Part shown: piece by piece, positions 34,993 through 44,391 of the stretch
How positions within the stretch are numbered: position 1 is the stretch's first letter
Layout: each line of letters starts with the position of its first letter
Assembly: GCA_030680605.1 (NCBI GenBank)
Contig: JAUXUQ010000010.1
Location: 1 to 64,000, forward strand
Origin: Gammaproteobacteria bacterium
Lineage (GTDB): Bacteria > Pseudomonadota > Gammaproteobacteria > SURF-13
DNA length: 64,000 nt
Direction: 5' to 3'
Translations under genes and position numbers: made by a program
Notes under the pieces: model-generated
What the model was told of the DNA's origin: nothing
The model's database searches: none
Seen by the model: the letters and a program-made list of their open reading frames with translations, nothing else

Positions 34993-35444
34993 ACGATACA
35001 GACAAGACACCCCCCTCGCCACACGATATACCGCCAGAGTGGGGCGAAGAATCGCACGACCATTATGGTTATGCGAGCGATGAGGAGCGGCGCGCCAGGC
35101 GTGGGCTGGAAGACTGGGAGCTGGTAGAAAAGATTCCTGAGTCACAGCACAAGGTGCCATACTGGTTCATTGCCGTGGTGGTGGCAGTCACGCTGGTGGC
35201 GGTGGGTTTGAGCTTCCCGTTCTGGGGCGACCGCCCCGGCTATGAGCGCGCCTGGTTCGACTGGGGGTTTGCGGCGGCGCTGGTGTGGATCGTGGTGGGG
35301 TTCACCTTTGTCAATTACATGATCAACATGTATGGCTCGGAGCGCGGCGGCAGGCTGGACAGTGACACGGAAAACGATACCGACGATACCCATGACGCTA
35401 CCCATCAGGATGCCAATGCCGACAAACGCCCGCCCCCGCAGTAA
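34989..35444 (+). CDS. Hypothetical two-helix membrane protein
   Basis: The 151-residue protein has an acidic, His-containing N-terminus of about 55 residues, two hydrophobic helices (about 57-75 and 89-108) and an Asp/Thr/His-rich tail. The arrangement around the first helix (VPYWFIAVVVAVTLVAVGLSFPFWG) resembles the heme-less CcoP-like protein at 27264 (LITFPLWG). It may be another accessory subunit. ATGA overlap with ccoG indicates coupling. Confidence 0.55.
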   Translation: MNDTDKTPPSPHDIPPEWGEESHDHYGYASDEERRARRGLEDWELVEKIPESQHKVPYWFIAVVVAVTLVAVGLSFPFWGDRPGYERAWFDWGFAAALVWIVVGFTFVNYMINMYGSERGGRLDSDTENDTDDTHDATHQDANADKRPPPQ

Positions 35445-35823
35445 CCCCGCCCGTTATGGCGCCACCGCCCTGCTGTGCCTGCTGCTGCTCGCCTGCGGGG
35501 CCGGGTCACGCCTGCCGACACAGGTATGGCAAGACGTGACCGTCGGGCTTGAGACCCGGCCGGCGCCGGTGGTGGCGGGCATGAACGAGTTTCTGGTCTC
35601 GGCCGTGCGCCCCACCGGTGCGGCGGAGTACAACCTGCTGGTGTTTATTCGCATGGACGATGACCAGCCGTGGGTGCAGGCGATCCAGGACGGGCACACC
35701 GGCGTGTTTCGCCGCGCCATCGCGGTCAGGGGCGACGCGCCGCACACCTTGCGCGTGCGGCTGGTGCGCGCGGGCCAGGAGGGCGCGCTGGCATTCGAAC
35801 TGCCGCCACCCGGCGTGCCCTAG
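35416..35823 (+). CDS. Lipoprotein with FixH/YtkA-like domain
   Basis: The 135-residue protein begins with a lipoprotein signal (CLLLLACGAGS) and has a small beta-sandwich-like domain with DGHTGVFRRAIAV, reminiscent of the C-terminal part of CcoH/FixH or YtkA-like proteins. The similarity is loose. It overlaps the preceding gene by 29 bp. If correct, the locus ends G then H, as in classical ccoGHIS clusters; CcoI is absent here. The 186-bp gap to 36010 holds no other gene. Confidence 0.5.
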   Translation: MPTNARPRSNPARYGATALLCLLLLACGAGSRLPTQVWQDVTVGLETRPAPVVAGMNEFLVSAVRPTGAAEYNLLVFIRMDDDQPWVQAIQDGHTGVFRRAIAVRGDAPHTLRVRLVRAGQEGALAFELPPPGVP

Positions 35824-36009
35824 CCCGTCGCAGGTCAATTACCCTGCACAGGGCGGGGGTGAAAACTTGCCGCGGCACTGCTGAAAGTGCTTGCAAGCCT
35901 TTCACGGCCATGATAATAATTGCACCAAATAACCATGCGCGCAGCGAGAGCTGTGCGCGTGATGTCTGAAAATGCAGTCACAATAAACAGAACAGAGGGA
36001 GGAGTACCC

Positions 36010-39000
36010 ATGATTCAGCTACCCGTCAGCCAGCATCGTTTACCCGGTCGGTTTGCCCAGAGCGCCAAGACCAGGGTGCCTGAAGGCGTGGGCGGCGGGC
36101 TGAAACGCTCCTCGCTGCTGATGGCCGGCGCGCTGGCCGCAGGCATGGTGCTCTGGCCCAGCAGCCAGGCGCAGGCGGGCCCCGTCAACTGCGGCTATGT
36201 TGATATCGGGGGTGTTGCCTATGTCACCTGCGTCGACGGCGCCGAGGGCGGCAGCGGCGGGCTCGTGATCGACATGGAAGACGAGACGATTACCCTGAAC
36301 GCAGTCCCCATAACACCCGATCCCTTCGTTACCGAAGACAAAGACGCCGTCATCAATCTCGGCTATAGCGATGCAGTGGGCGAAGGCCTGTATATCGAGA
36401 CCACCGACTCCGACGGCGTCTTCATCTACACCGACGATAACGACATCACCACCATTGATTTCAAGACCGACGGTAACATCACGGCCTCAGGTAGCGGCAT
36501 CCTAGTCACCGCAGACTCCTGGTGGGATGGCCGCGGTGACGTGGTCATCAATTCGCGCGGCGACATCACCGCCGGAGTTAACGGCATCTATGTCTGGCGG
36601 ACGGACGGGGCCGAGGGCGGCACGACCGCTGATGTGGACATCACCAATGACGGCACCATTCTGGCCGGCAACAACGGCATCCAGGTCCAAGCCGACGGCA
36701 ACGTCACGGTCACCAACACCGGCAGTATCGGCACCGTGGCCGATCCCATTGGCGGCACCGGCGTGTACATCTCCAGCATCGACGGCTACGGCAATGCCAC
36801 CGTCAATAACACCAGCCCGCTGTCCATCCATGCGCTCGGCGACGGCGTCTTCATTCAGAACAAGGAAAGCGCGACCGTTAACAACAATGGCGGCACCATC
36901 ATCGCTGGCGACGACGGCATTGAGATCAATGACATCAGCGGCGATGTGAACGTCTACAACGACGCCGGCACCATCGAGGGCGGCGACTACGGCATCTTGA
37001 TCGACAACATCCATACGGATGGCGATGTGTTCATCTCCAACGTCGGCGGCAGCATTACCGGCAGTGCCAACGAAGGTATTTCGGTGGACGCTGTTAGTGC
37101 CGGCAACGTGGAGATCGACAACACCGGCGGCACCATCACCAGCATCAACAGCGACGGCGTCGACTTCGACGACATCAGCGGTTACGCGATGATCGATAAC
37201 ACCCGCGGCACCATCACCGGCGGCAGCGACGGCATTGATCTGGGGGACATCGGCAGCTATGTCCAGATCACCAATAGCAACGACTACACCACCTGGTGGG
37301 CTTACGACACTGGTGTGGTTGCGACCATCACCGGCGTCGATGACGGCATCGTGATTGACGGCACCGGCAGCTACGTGTCCATCAACAACACCGACGGCGT
37401 CATCACCGGCACCAACGGCGACGGCATTGATCTGGAGGACATCGGCGGCTATGTCTCCATCACCAACATTGCCGGTCTCTACGATTTTTACGGTTACTAT
37501 GACCTGTACGGCATTGGCGGCAGCATCAGCGGCGGCAACCACGGTATCGTGATTGACGGCACCGAAGACTACGTCACCATCGACAATACCCGCGGCACCA
37601 TCACCGGCATCAGCGGCGACGGTATCAATCTGGACGACATCGACGGCAGTGTGACCATCACCAACGACTACGGCATCATCGAGGGCGGCAACAACGGTAT
37701 CTATATCACCGACCTGTGGACCAGCGGCGACCCCCTGCTGCTCTCGATCACCAACACCAACGGCAGTATCGCCGGCAACAACGGCAGCGGTATCTATATC
37801 GACGAGATCGATAACGGCAACGTGAACATCAGCAATTACTACGGCTTCATCAACGGCTTCGGCGACGAGGGCATCTCGGTGTCGGATGTGCAGGGCGGCG
37901 ATGTCACCATTACCAACGACGGCGGTGAGGGCGGCGGCGGCAGCATCTATGGCTACTGGGACGGCATTGATATCAACAACATTAGCGGTAATGTCGATAT
38001 CGAAAACGACTACGGCACCATCACCGGCGACTATGGCCAGGGCATCGACATATCGAACATCGGCGGCTACGTCCAGATCACCAACCTCGGCGGCATGTAC
38101 TACAGCGGCGGCGAGATCGTCGGCAACAACGGCAGCGCCATCAGGATTGCGGGGGTTGACGGCAGCGTGACCATCGACAATGGCGACGGTGGTGAGGGTT
38201 ACAGCGGCGGCTTGATCCGCGGCGACGGCGCGGAAGGCGAGGCGGTCATTCATGTCAGCGGTGTCGCCGGCATGACGACCATCAACAACCAGTATGGCGG
38301 CGTCATCCGCAGTAATGACGACCTTGCCTCCGATGTAGCCATCCGGGTGGACGGGGGTGAAGGGGACGGTGCGGCAACCATTAACAACTATGGCACGATC
38401 ACCGGCCGGGTCTATCTCACGGACAACAACGATGTGTTCAACAACTACAGCTACGACAGTTGGTATGTGGAGGGCGACAACGATTTCGGCGACGGCTATG
38501 ACGTGCTGAACAACAGCGGCGCGATCTATGTCTCCGGCGTCACGAACTTCTTCGGTCTTGAAGAACTCAACAATGAAGGCGGCCTGATCGACCTGTCGTA
38601 TGCCGACGGCTCTACCAACACCCGCCTCACCACCAGCGGCAACTACGATGGTGGCGAGGGGGGTTATCTCGTGCTCGATGCCTATCTGAGCACCTATGGT
38701 GATTCCACCGCCGACTTGTTTACGATTGAAGGTGATGTGAGCGGCACGACCTACGTCTACATCAACGACTTCGACACCAGTGTGCCGGGCGCCTACAACG
38801 AGATTGGCGTGAAGGTGATTAGCGTGGGTGGAACCGATTACGAGGACAGCTTTGTGCTCGCCAACGGCCCGATCAACAAGGGCTACTGGCAGTATGAGCT
38901 GTATCGGGAAGAGACCAACAGCAGCGATTGGTGGCTGGCCAGCACGCCGAGCGACCAGGCCTTTGAACTGCCGATACTCATGAGCACGGCGCAGGAGGCA

Positions 39001-39921
39001 TGGCACCAGACCACTGGTGTCTGGCTCGACCGCCAGGCCGACCTGCGCGTGGCGGGAGCGGGCAATGGCGGCGCTTGGGCGAAACTCATCGGCGGCAGCA
39101 TCGACCGTGACGTCTCGAACACCTACACCCACCCGCTGTATGGTACGGACTCTACCCACAACCAGAGCTACGATCAGAGCCTGTTCGGCGTCATGGTGGG
39201 CGCGGATACCGCAAGCCAGGGGGCCGGGGGCGAGACCTGGGTGATTGGCGTGCTGGGCGGCATGACCCAGTCCAGGGTTGACTTCGACAGCACCGCGACC
39301 GATGCCGATCGCGATGCCGTCTCGATCGGGGCCTATGTCACCTACCTCAACGGCGGCTGGTTCGTGGATGCGGTGGTGAAGGGCGATATCGGCGACACCG
39401 ACTACAGGCTGGAGGACGGCGCTCTCACGCAAGACTTCAGCCTGGATACGACATCGGTCGGCGTTACGCTGGATGCCGGCTACCGGATACAGAACGGTTC
39501 GAGCTTCATTGAGCCGATGGCGACCCTGTCGTACGTGCGCACCAGCATTGACGATGTGACGGCCTTCCCTGATGACATCAACCCCACGGACATCAACTTC
39601 GCGAATGGCACCAGCCTGCGGGGTCGTATCGGGGTGCGGGCCGGCACCAGCATAGACTCCGCCAGCGGCACCAAGTACGAGCCCTTTGTGCAGGCCAGCC
39701 TGTGGAACGAGTTTGATGGCGACAACAGCGTGACACTTACCAGCGATGATATGGATGTCACGGTCAAGGACAAGGGCATCGGCAGCTACGGCCAGATCGG
39801 CGCGGGCATCAACATCTTTGGCACCGGCAACGTAACCGGCTTTGCCAAGGTGGACGCGGTGGTAGGCGGTGACGACTACGACAGCCTTACCGGCTCCGTG
39901 GGTGTGCGCTACAAATGGTAG
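36010..39921 (+). CDS. Autotransporter with beta-helix repeat passenger
   Basis: The 1303-residue protein starts behind a GAGGGAGGAG site with a long signal region, cleavage expected after QAQA near residue 57. The passenger (about 58-980) is a stack of more than 20 repeats of roughly 22 residues built on the pattern GTITGxxxDGIxIxxIxGxVxIxNxxG, typical of a right-handed beta-helix. The last 280 residues are an autotransporter beta-barrel ending VGVRYKW. It should be displayed on or released from the outer membrane. The ligand is unknown, and an intrinsic terminator follows. Confidence 0.9.
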   Translation: MIQLPVSQHRLPGRFAQSAKTRVPEGVGGGLKRSSLLMAGALAAGMVLWPSSQAQAGPVNCGYVDIGGVAYVTCVDGAEGGSGGLVIDMEDETITLNAVPITPDPFVTEDKDAVINLGYSDAVGEGLYIETTDSDGVFIYTDDNDITTIDFKTDGNITASGSGILVTADSWWDGRGDVVINSRGDITAGVNGIYVWRTDGAEGGTTADVDITNDGTILAGNNGIQVQADGNVTVTNTGSIGTVADPIGGTGVYISSIDGYGNATVNNTSPLSIHALGDGVFIQNKESATVNNNGGTIIAGDDGIEINDISGDVNVYNDAGTIEGGDYGILIDNIHTDGDVFISNVGGSITGSANEGISVDAVSAGNVEIDNTGGTITSINSDGVDFDDISGYAMIDNTRGTITGGSDGIDLGDIGSYVQITNSNDYTTWWAYDTGVVATITGVDDGIVIDGTGSYVSINNTDGVITGTNGDGIDLEDIGGYVSITNIAGLYDFYGYYDLYGIGGSISGGNHGIVIDGTEDYVTIDNTRGTITGISGDGINLDDIDGSVTITNDYGIIEGGNNGIYITDLWTSGDPLLLSITNTNGSIAGNNGSGIYIDEIDNGNVNISNYYGFINGFGDEGISVSDVQGGDVTITNDGGEGGGGSIYGYWDGIDINNISGNVDIENDYGTITGDYGQGIDISNIGGYVQITNLGGMYYSGGEIVGNNGSAIRIAGVDGSVTIDNGDGGEGYSGGLIRGDGAEGEAVIHVSGVAGMTTINNQYGGVIRSNDDLASDVAIRVDGGEGDGAATINNYGTITGRVYLTDNNDVFNNYSYDSWYVEGDNDFGDGYDVLNNSGAIYVSGVTNFFGLEELNNEGGLIDLSYADGSTNTRLTTSGNYDGGEGGYLVLDAYLSTYGDSTADLFTIEGDVSGTTYVYINDFDTSVPGAYNEIGVKVISVGGTDYEDSFVLANGPINKGYWQYELYREETNSSDWWLASTPSDQAFELPILMSTAQEAWHQTTGVWLDRQADLRVAGAGNGGAWAKLIGGSIDRDVSNTYTHPLYGTDSTHNQSYDQSLFGVMVGADTASQGAGGETWVIGVLGGMTQSRVDFDSTATDADRDAVSIGAYVTYLNGGWFVDAVVKGDIGDTDYRLEDGALTQDFSLDTTSVGVTLDAGYRIQNGSSFIEPMATLSYVRTSIDDVTAFPDDINPTDINFANGTSLRGRIGVRAGTSIDSASGTKYEPFVQASLWNEFDGDNSVTLTSDDMDVTVKDKGIGSYGQIGAGINIFGTGNVTGFAKVDAVVGGDDYDSLTGSVGVRYKW

Positions 39922-39957
39922 GCGACTGAAACCAAATCAGCCGCCGTTAAAAACAAG

Positions 39958-39990
39958 GGAGGCCGGGATGACCCGGCCTCCTGTTTTTTT
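39958..39990 (+). terminator. Intrinsic terminator after the autotransporter
   Basis: GGAGGCCGGG (39958-39967) pairs perfectly with CCCGGCCTCC (39972-39981) around ATGA and is followed by TGTTTTTTT. This is a textbook Rho-independent terminator. Confidence 0.9.
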
Positions 39991-40057
39991 ATAAGGCAGG
40001 CCCCGGTACAGTGATGTATCCCGCCAAGACATCCATAGCGATAAACAAAGGAAAGCG

Positions 40058-40714
40058 ATGAAGTCAATTAGCACGCGGCTCCGCACGCTACTGCTCCCAG
40101 CCCTGGTTGCGGCCACCTGCGCCGTGGGATCCAGCCCGGCCTGGTCAGAGACGGCAACCACCACCAAACCACAGACCACCAAACCACAGACAGAGAAACC
40201 CATGGCGAAACCCGAGATCACAGCGTTTGATAGCTGGTCGTTAGTGTGTGTGCTGGATGCGGTAACAAACAAAAAGAACTGCACTGTGCTGCAGAACGTC
40301 GCCGAGGCCAAATCGAAGAAGGTCGTGTTCACGTGGTCCCTGGTGTACGCCAGGGACGGCAAGCTGGTGTCGATCGTGCGCACCCCAACCGGCATCCTGC
40401 TGACCAAGGGTCTGGAGATGGGTCTCGCCAGCGCCAAGGCGACACGGGTGCCGTTTCGCGTCTGTAGTCAGCGCGGATGCGAGGCGCGGTTTATCATGGA
40501 CAAGGACCTGATAGCGACGGTTTCCAAGAAGGACAAGGTGGCGGTCACGTTTTTCACCGCGAATAACAAGCCGGTGCAGTTCGAGATGCCGATGAAGGGG
40601 TTCGGCCGGGCGCTTGCCGCGCTTGAAAAAGCCGGGAGCCAGAACAGCAGCGCAGCCAAGCCTGCAGCCAAACCTGCAGCCAAGCCTGCAACCAAGCCCA
40701 GCACGGGCAGATAA
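40058..40714 (+). CDS. Invasion-associated locus B (IalB) family protein
   Basis: The 218-residue exported protein has a signal peptide ending AWS, a Thr/Lys/Pro linker with KPQTTKPQTEKP, and an IalB domain with WSLVCVLDAVTNKKNC and the paired-cysteine CSQRGCEARF segment. The C-terminus has four KPA(A/T) units. IalB proteins are periplasmic and of uncertain function outside Bartonella. It lies between the autotransporter and the convergent gene at 41292. Confidence 0.85.
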   Translation: MKSISTRLRTLLLPALVAATCAVGSSPAWSETATTTKPQTTKPQTEKPMAKPEITAFDSWSLVCVLDAVTNKKNCTVLQNVAEAKSKKVVFTWSLVYARDGKLVSIVRTPTGILLTKGLEMGLASAKATRVPFRVCSQRGCEARFIMDKDLIATVSKKDKVAVTFFTANNKPVQFEMPMKGFGRALAALEKAGSQNSSAAKPAAKPAAKPATKPSTGR

Positions 40715-40730
40715 CACCGGGGCTGCGAGA

Positions 40731-40750
40731 CCGGACAGGGTTCTGTCCGG
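40731..40750. terminator. Hairpin after the IalB-family gene
   Basis: CCGGACAG (40731-40738) pairs with CTGTCCGG (40743-40750) around GGTT. No T-tract follows at once, so it could act as a weak terminator or transcript-end stabiliser between convergent genes. Confidence 0.5.
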
Positions 40751-40776
40751 GCGTCCGGGGCCTTAAGCGCTGGGCA

Positions 40777-41292
40777 CTAGCCCCGCGCCCTGACGCGTTT
40801 CAGCAGTGCGGCGCTCTCCATCCAGCGCCGCAACAGCAGTATCTTTTCACCCCCGCGCTGCGGTGCGCAGCGCGGACAGGTGAGGTGGCCAAGATACAAC
40901 TCCAGCGGTCGCCGACCCGCATTGACCAGGCTGCTTTGCAGCTGTTTCACGCTGGCCGAGACGGTGGTCACCGGCCCCTGATGCAGGAAGCCGCGCACCT
41001 GAAACGGCGAGGCGAGATACGACAGCCCGTGGGCGGGTGAGACGGCGGGTTCCAGCAGGCGCAGCAGCCTTCCGCGCAGCAGTCCGGTCTGGATCAGCAC
41101 CAGCCCCGGCCAGCGTTCCTTGAGCTTGAGTTGTTCCAGGGTTTCACGCTGGCGGTTGGCGCGCAGTTCGTAGCCGATCGGCATGTGCAGAAACATCGGT
41201 GCCGTTGCCATATGCACGAGTTCGCCACCGAGATCGATGTCCTGTTGGTGCCAGTCGGGGAAACTGGCCGGGCAACCGCACGCAAGGCTCAT
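40777..41292 (-). CDS. Hypothetical protein with terminal Cys motifs
   Basis: The 171-residue soluble protein starts with CGC close to its N-terminus and has a CPRC pair near residue 143. No domain is recognised. The ATG at 41292 overlaps the stop of the CcoN-like module gene (ATGA), so the two are translationally coupled and probably work together, perhaps in cofactor delivery (inference). Confidence 0.5.
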   Translation of the reverse strand: MSLACGCPASFPDWHQQDIDLGGELVHMATAPMFLHMPIGYELRANRQRETLEQLKLKERWPGLVLIQTGLLRGRLLRLLEPAVSPAHGLSYLASPFQVRGFLHQGPVTTVSASVKQLQSSLVNAGRRPLELYLGHLTCPRCAPQRGGEKILLLRRWMESAALLKRVRARG

Positions 41293-41798
41293 CCGCCGCT
41301 GCTGTAGAAACGTCTCAGGGTGAGAAAGATGTTGGCGAAATAACACCAGAAACCAATACCCATTGCGGTGGAGACCAGGGCGATCACCGGCGGGTAATAG
41401 CGGTGCACGTCATCCACGGCGGCGGGGTTGGTGAGCGAGAGGTTACCCTCCCAGATGCCGAATATCATAAGGGTGGTGTAAAAGCCGCACACGCCCCCGG
41501 TGACCCACCAGAAGGTGTGGCTGACCAGCCGCTCCGAATACAGCGGGCGCTGGGTGAGGATCGGCAACAGGTAGTAACTGGTGGCCATGATCAGCAGCAC
41601 CACGCCGCCGACCATGTTGATATGGGCGTGGGCGAGCGGGTCGATCATGTGTCCCGGCCCGCCGTAGGGGCTGCCGACGGAGTCCAGCCACATGCGGATC
41701 GGATGGATGACCTGCAGCACGCCGTGTACCGTGCCGACGAACATGAACGACGCCGATGCCACGATGAACTTGATCAGCGGATGAGGGGGAGTGGACAT
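41289..41798 (-). CDS. Second stand-alone CcoN C-terminal-like module
   Basis: The 169-residue membrane protein has about four helices and again matches only the last part of CcoN: DPLAHAHINMVGG (HAH at 57-59), SYYLLPILTQRPLYSERLVSHTFWW and a final helix. It is the same length as the module at 22494 but clearly different in sequence. An extra His25 sits in the first helix (GTVHGVLQ). Heme b binding through the HxH pair is inferred. Database annotation might call it cbb3 subunit I, but the copper site is absent. Confidence 0.68.
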   Translation of the reverse strand: MSTPPHPLIKFIVASASFMFVGTVHGVLQVIHPIRMWLDSVGSPYGGPGHMIDPLAHAHINMVGGVVLLIMATSYYLLPILTQRPLYSERLVSHTFWWVTGGVCGFYTTLMIFGIWEGNLSLTNPAAVDDVHRYYPPVIALVSTAMGIGFWCYFANIFLTLRRFYSSGG

Positions 41799-41914
41799 AA
41801 GCGGAGTGGATTGACCAGATGTGCCGCTGCACAGCAGCGGCAGCCAGGCGGGTGAGACTGTCTATGGGCAGCAAGGGTGGCGGGTCCGCACACCCTTGCC
41901 GAGACAACCAGGGT

Positions 41915-42013
41915 TTATTTTGCGAGCTTTCTCAGCGCGACATTGGTGATCGCAATGGCAAGCAGAATGCCGCCGGCAAAAAGTACGATCGGGATGAGCA
42001 GGGTTGCTGACAT
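41915..42013 (-). CDS. Single-helix membrane peptide (32 aa)
   Basis: An AAGGAGAACACC leader gives an excellent ribosome site before the ATG at 42013. The frame encodes 32 residues: a hydrophobic helix (LLIPIVLFAGGILLAIAI) and a short basic end (LRKLAK). It is too small for most gene finders. It lies 117 bp upstream of the CcoN-like module and reads the same way, so it may be its small partner, as CcoQ is to CcoN. Confidence 0.55.
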   Translation of the reverse strand: MSATLLIPIVLFAGGILLAIAITNVALRKLAK

Positions 42014-42120
42014 GGTGTTCTCCTTGAAATCTGATATTCGGTAATACTATCAACCGCTAGTATAGCTGCCGCACGCGCTTCCGGGCAAGCCCTGCAGGGC
42101 GCCATTTCACTGTAGTCAGA

Positions 42121-42158
42121 GGCATGAAAAACGGGGCTTGCGCCCCGCTTTTCATGCC
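42121..42158 (-). terminator. Intrinsic terminator after rhlE, usable in both directions
   Basis: CGGGGC (42132-42137) and GCCCCG (42142-42147) form the core stem, extended by GGCATGAAAA on one side and TTTTCATGCC on the other. On the minus strand the hairpin is followed by a T-run, so it terminates rhlE. The outer arms make it work on the plus strand as well. Confidence 0.8.
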
Positions 42159-42182
42159 GGTGGAACCGCCAGCGCCTGGCTA

Positions 42183-43520
42183 TCAGGCACGTGCCCGGTC
42201 ATTGCCGCTGCGGCCGCCGGGGCGGCTGGCGGGGCTTTTGAAATGGTGACCGGTCTTGCCGCCACGACCCTTGGCGAAACCCGGCTTAAAGCCAGCCTTG
42301 CCCGCTGCAGGCTTATGCGTTTTTTGACCATTGCCTCGGCTCTTGCTGCGGTGCGGCGCAGGGCGGGAGGCCCTGGATTCCGGCACGCTGGGCTCAAGGC
42401 CCGGCACCACCTGCCGTTCCAGCCGGTTGCCTGTGAGCCGCTCTATGCCCGCCAGCTTGCCCCAGTCCTGCGGCCCCACCAGCGACGCGGCGGTGCCAAA
42501 GGCCCCGGCGCGGCCGGTGCGACCGATGCGGTGCACGTAGTCCTCGGCCACCATGGGCAGGTCGAAATTGATCACGTGGCTGACGCCCTTGATGTCCAGA
42601 CCGCGGGCGGCGACATCGGTGGCGACCAGTACCTTGACCGTGCCCTGGCGCAACCGCTGCACGGTACGGTTGCGGGCGCCCTGCTGCATGTCGCCGTGCA
42701 GGGCCGCGCAGGCATGGCCATCGGCCGACAGGGAATGCGCCAGCTCATCCGCCGAGCGCTTGGTGGCGGTGAAGACGATGGCCTGACCCAGTTCCTTGGA
42801 GCACAGGATATGATCCAGCAGGCGGCGCTTGTGGCGCACGTCGTCGGCCTGATGCATGCGCTGCGTGATCTGGGCATGCTGAGCCTGCGCCCGGGCCACC
42901 TGGATGCGCGCGGGGTCTTTCAGCAGCCGCTGCGCGAGCCCGAACACCTTGCCTTCCAGCGTTGCGGAAAACAGCAGTGTCTGACGTTCCGCCGGCGTGG
43001 CCTTGCTGATCTGCTCGACCGGCTCGATAAAGCCCATGTCCAGCATGCGATCCGCCTCGTCCAGTATCAGCAACTCAATGCGCGAGAAGTCTACGCGGCC
43101 ACGCTCCATGTGGTCGATCAGGCGACCGGGGGTCGCCACCAGAATATCCAGATTCTCACGCAGCATGCGCTCCTGCGCGGGATAAGGCGCGCCGCCAACG
43201 ATGGCGCCTACGCGCAACGGGGCGAACTTGCTGTAGCGTTTCACGGCGTCGAGCACCTGCGCCGCGAGCTCGCGGGTCGGGGTCAGGACCAGCACGCGCG
43301 GCCCGCGGCCCTTGCGTGGCGCGTTGCTGATCAGGCGCTGCAGGGCGGGCAATACAAACGCCGCCGTCTTGCCGGTGCCGGTCTGTGCCGAGGCCATCAG
43401 GTCGCGACCTGACAATGCCACCGGAATGGCCTGGCTCTGGATCTCGGTCGGTGTGGTGTAGCCGCTGGCCTCAATGGCGCGCAGCAGTTTTGCATCAAGA
43501 TTCAATGTTTGAAATGACAA
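42183..43520 (-). CDS. rhlE: DEAD-box RNA helicase, RhlE type
   Basis: The 445-residue protein has the helicase core: AQTGTGKT, PTRELAAQV, DEAD in LDEADRMLDMGF, SAT, and HRIGRTGRAG. A basic Gly/Arg/Lys-rich tail follows. RhlE-type helicases remodel RNA in ribosome assembly and mRNA decay, often during cold stress. The start is a TTG at 43520 behind GAGGA. The motif composition and tail fit RhlE better than DeaD or SrmB. Confidence 0.86.
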   Translation of the reverse strand: MSFQTLNLDAKLLRAIEASGYTTPTEIQSQAIPVALSGRDLMASAQTGTGKTAAFVLPALQRLISNAPRKGRGPRVLVLTPTRELAAQVLDAVKRYSKFAPLRVGAIVGGAPYPAQERMLRENLDILVATPGRLIDHMERGRVDFSRIELLILDEADRMLDMGFIEPVEQISKATPAERQTLLFSATLEGKVFGLAQRLLKDPARIQVARAQAQHAQITQRMHQADDVRHKRRLLDHILCSKELGQAIVFTATKRSADELAHSLSADGHACAALHGDMQQGARNRTVQRLRQGTVKVLVATDVAARGLDIKGVSHVINFDLPMVAEDYVHRIGRTGRAGAFGTAASLVGPQDWGKLAGIERLTGNRLERQVVPGLEPSVPESRASRPAPHRSKSRGNGQKTHKPAAGKAGFKPGFAKGRGGKTGHHFKSPASRPGGRSGNDRARA

Positions 43521-43800
43521 AATAGTATCCTCATCCGCCGTCCACGCGCGGACTCAAAAGAAAATAAACCAATACGTAACAGATTGCGCAAAGACAATGA
43601 ATGCGCAAGCACACGAGGCGCGCCTTCAACCCGGAGGGCGTGACCGTTCGAAAACTGTTAGGGGCGGGTGCCGCTGTGGCTGGGGCTAACCGCCAGGTTC
43701 CTTTAGTACGTTGCTAATCAGGAAACCTGCGGTACAAAAAACCGGAGAGAGATCAGAAACGCGTATATGTACTACGGTGTTGCGGAGCGCAGTATACACG
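43521..43800 (-). other. Long leader region upstream of rhlE
   Basis: About 280 bp between rhlE and the terminator behind coaD contain no gene I can support on either strand. Short inverted segments are visible. Long untranslated leaders are common before cold-induced RNA helicase genes, so an RNA-level control element is possible but not shown. Confidence 0.35.
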
Positions 43801-43829
43801 AATCGCCCGCCCTGCGATAGCGGGCGATT
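43801..43829 (-). terminator. Hairpin behind coaD
   Basis: AATCGCCCGC (43801-43810) pairs perfectly with GCGGGCGATT (43820-43829) around a nine-base loop, 14 bp beyond the coaD stop. The flanking T content is modest on both strands. Confidence 0.65.
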
Positions 43830-43842
43830 TGTCTGGCGGTGG

Positions 43843-44391
<549 letters not shown>

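Noticed and set aside
36502-39432. A 976-codon open frame on the minus strand opposite the autotransporter
   Set aside because: It is a by-product of the repeated GC-rich codons of the beta-helix gene. The plus strand has a signal peptide, repeats and a barrel domain, while the antisense product shows only low-complexity Val/Asp/Ala-rich sequence.
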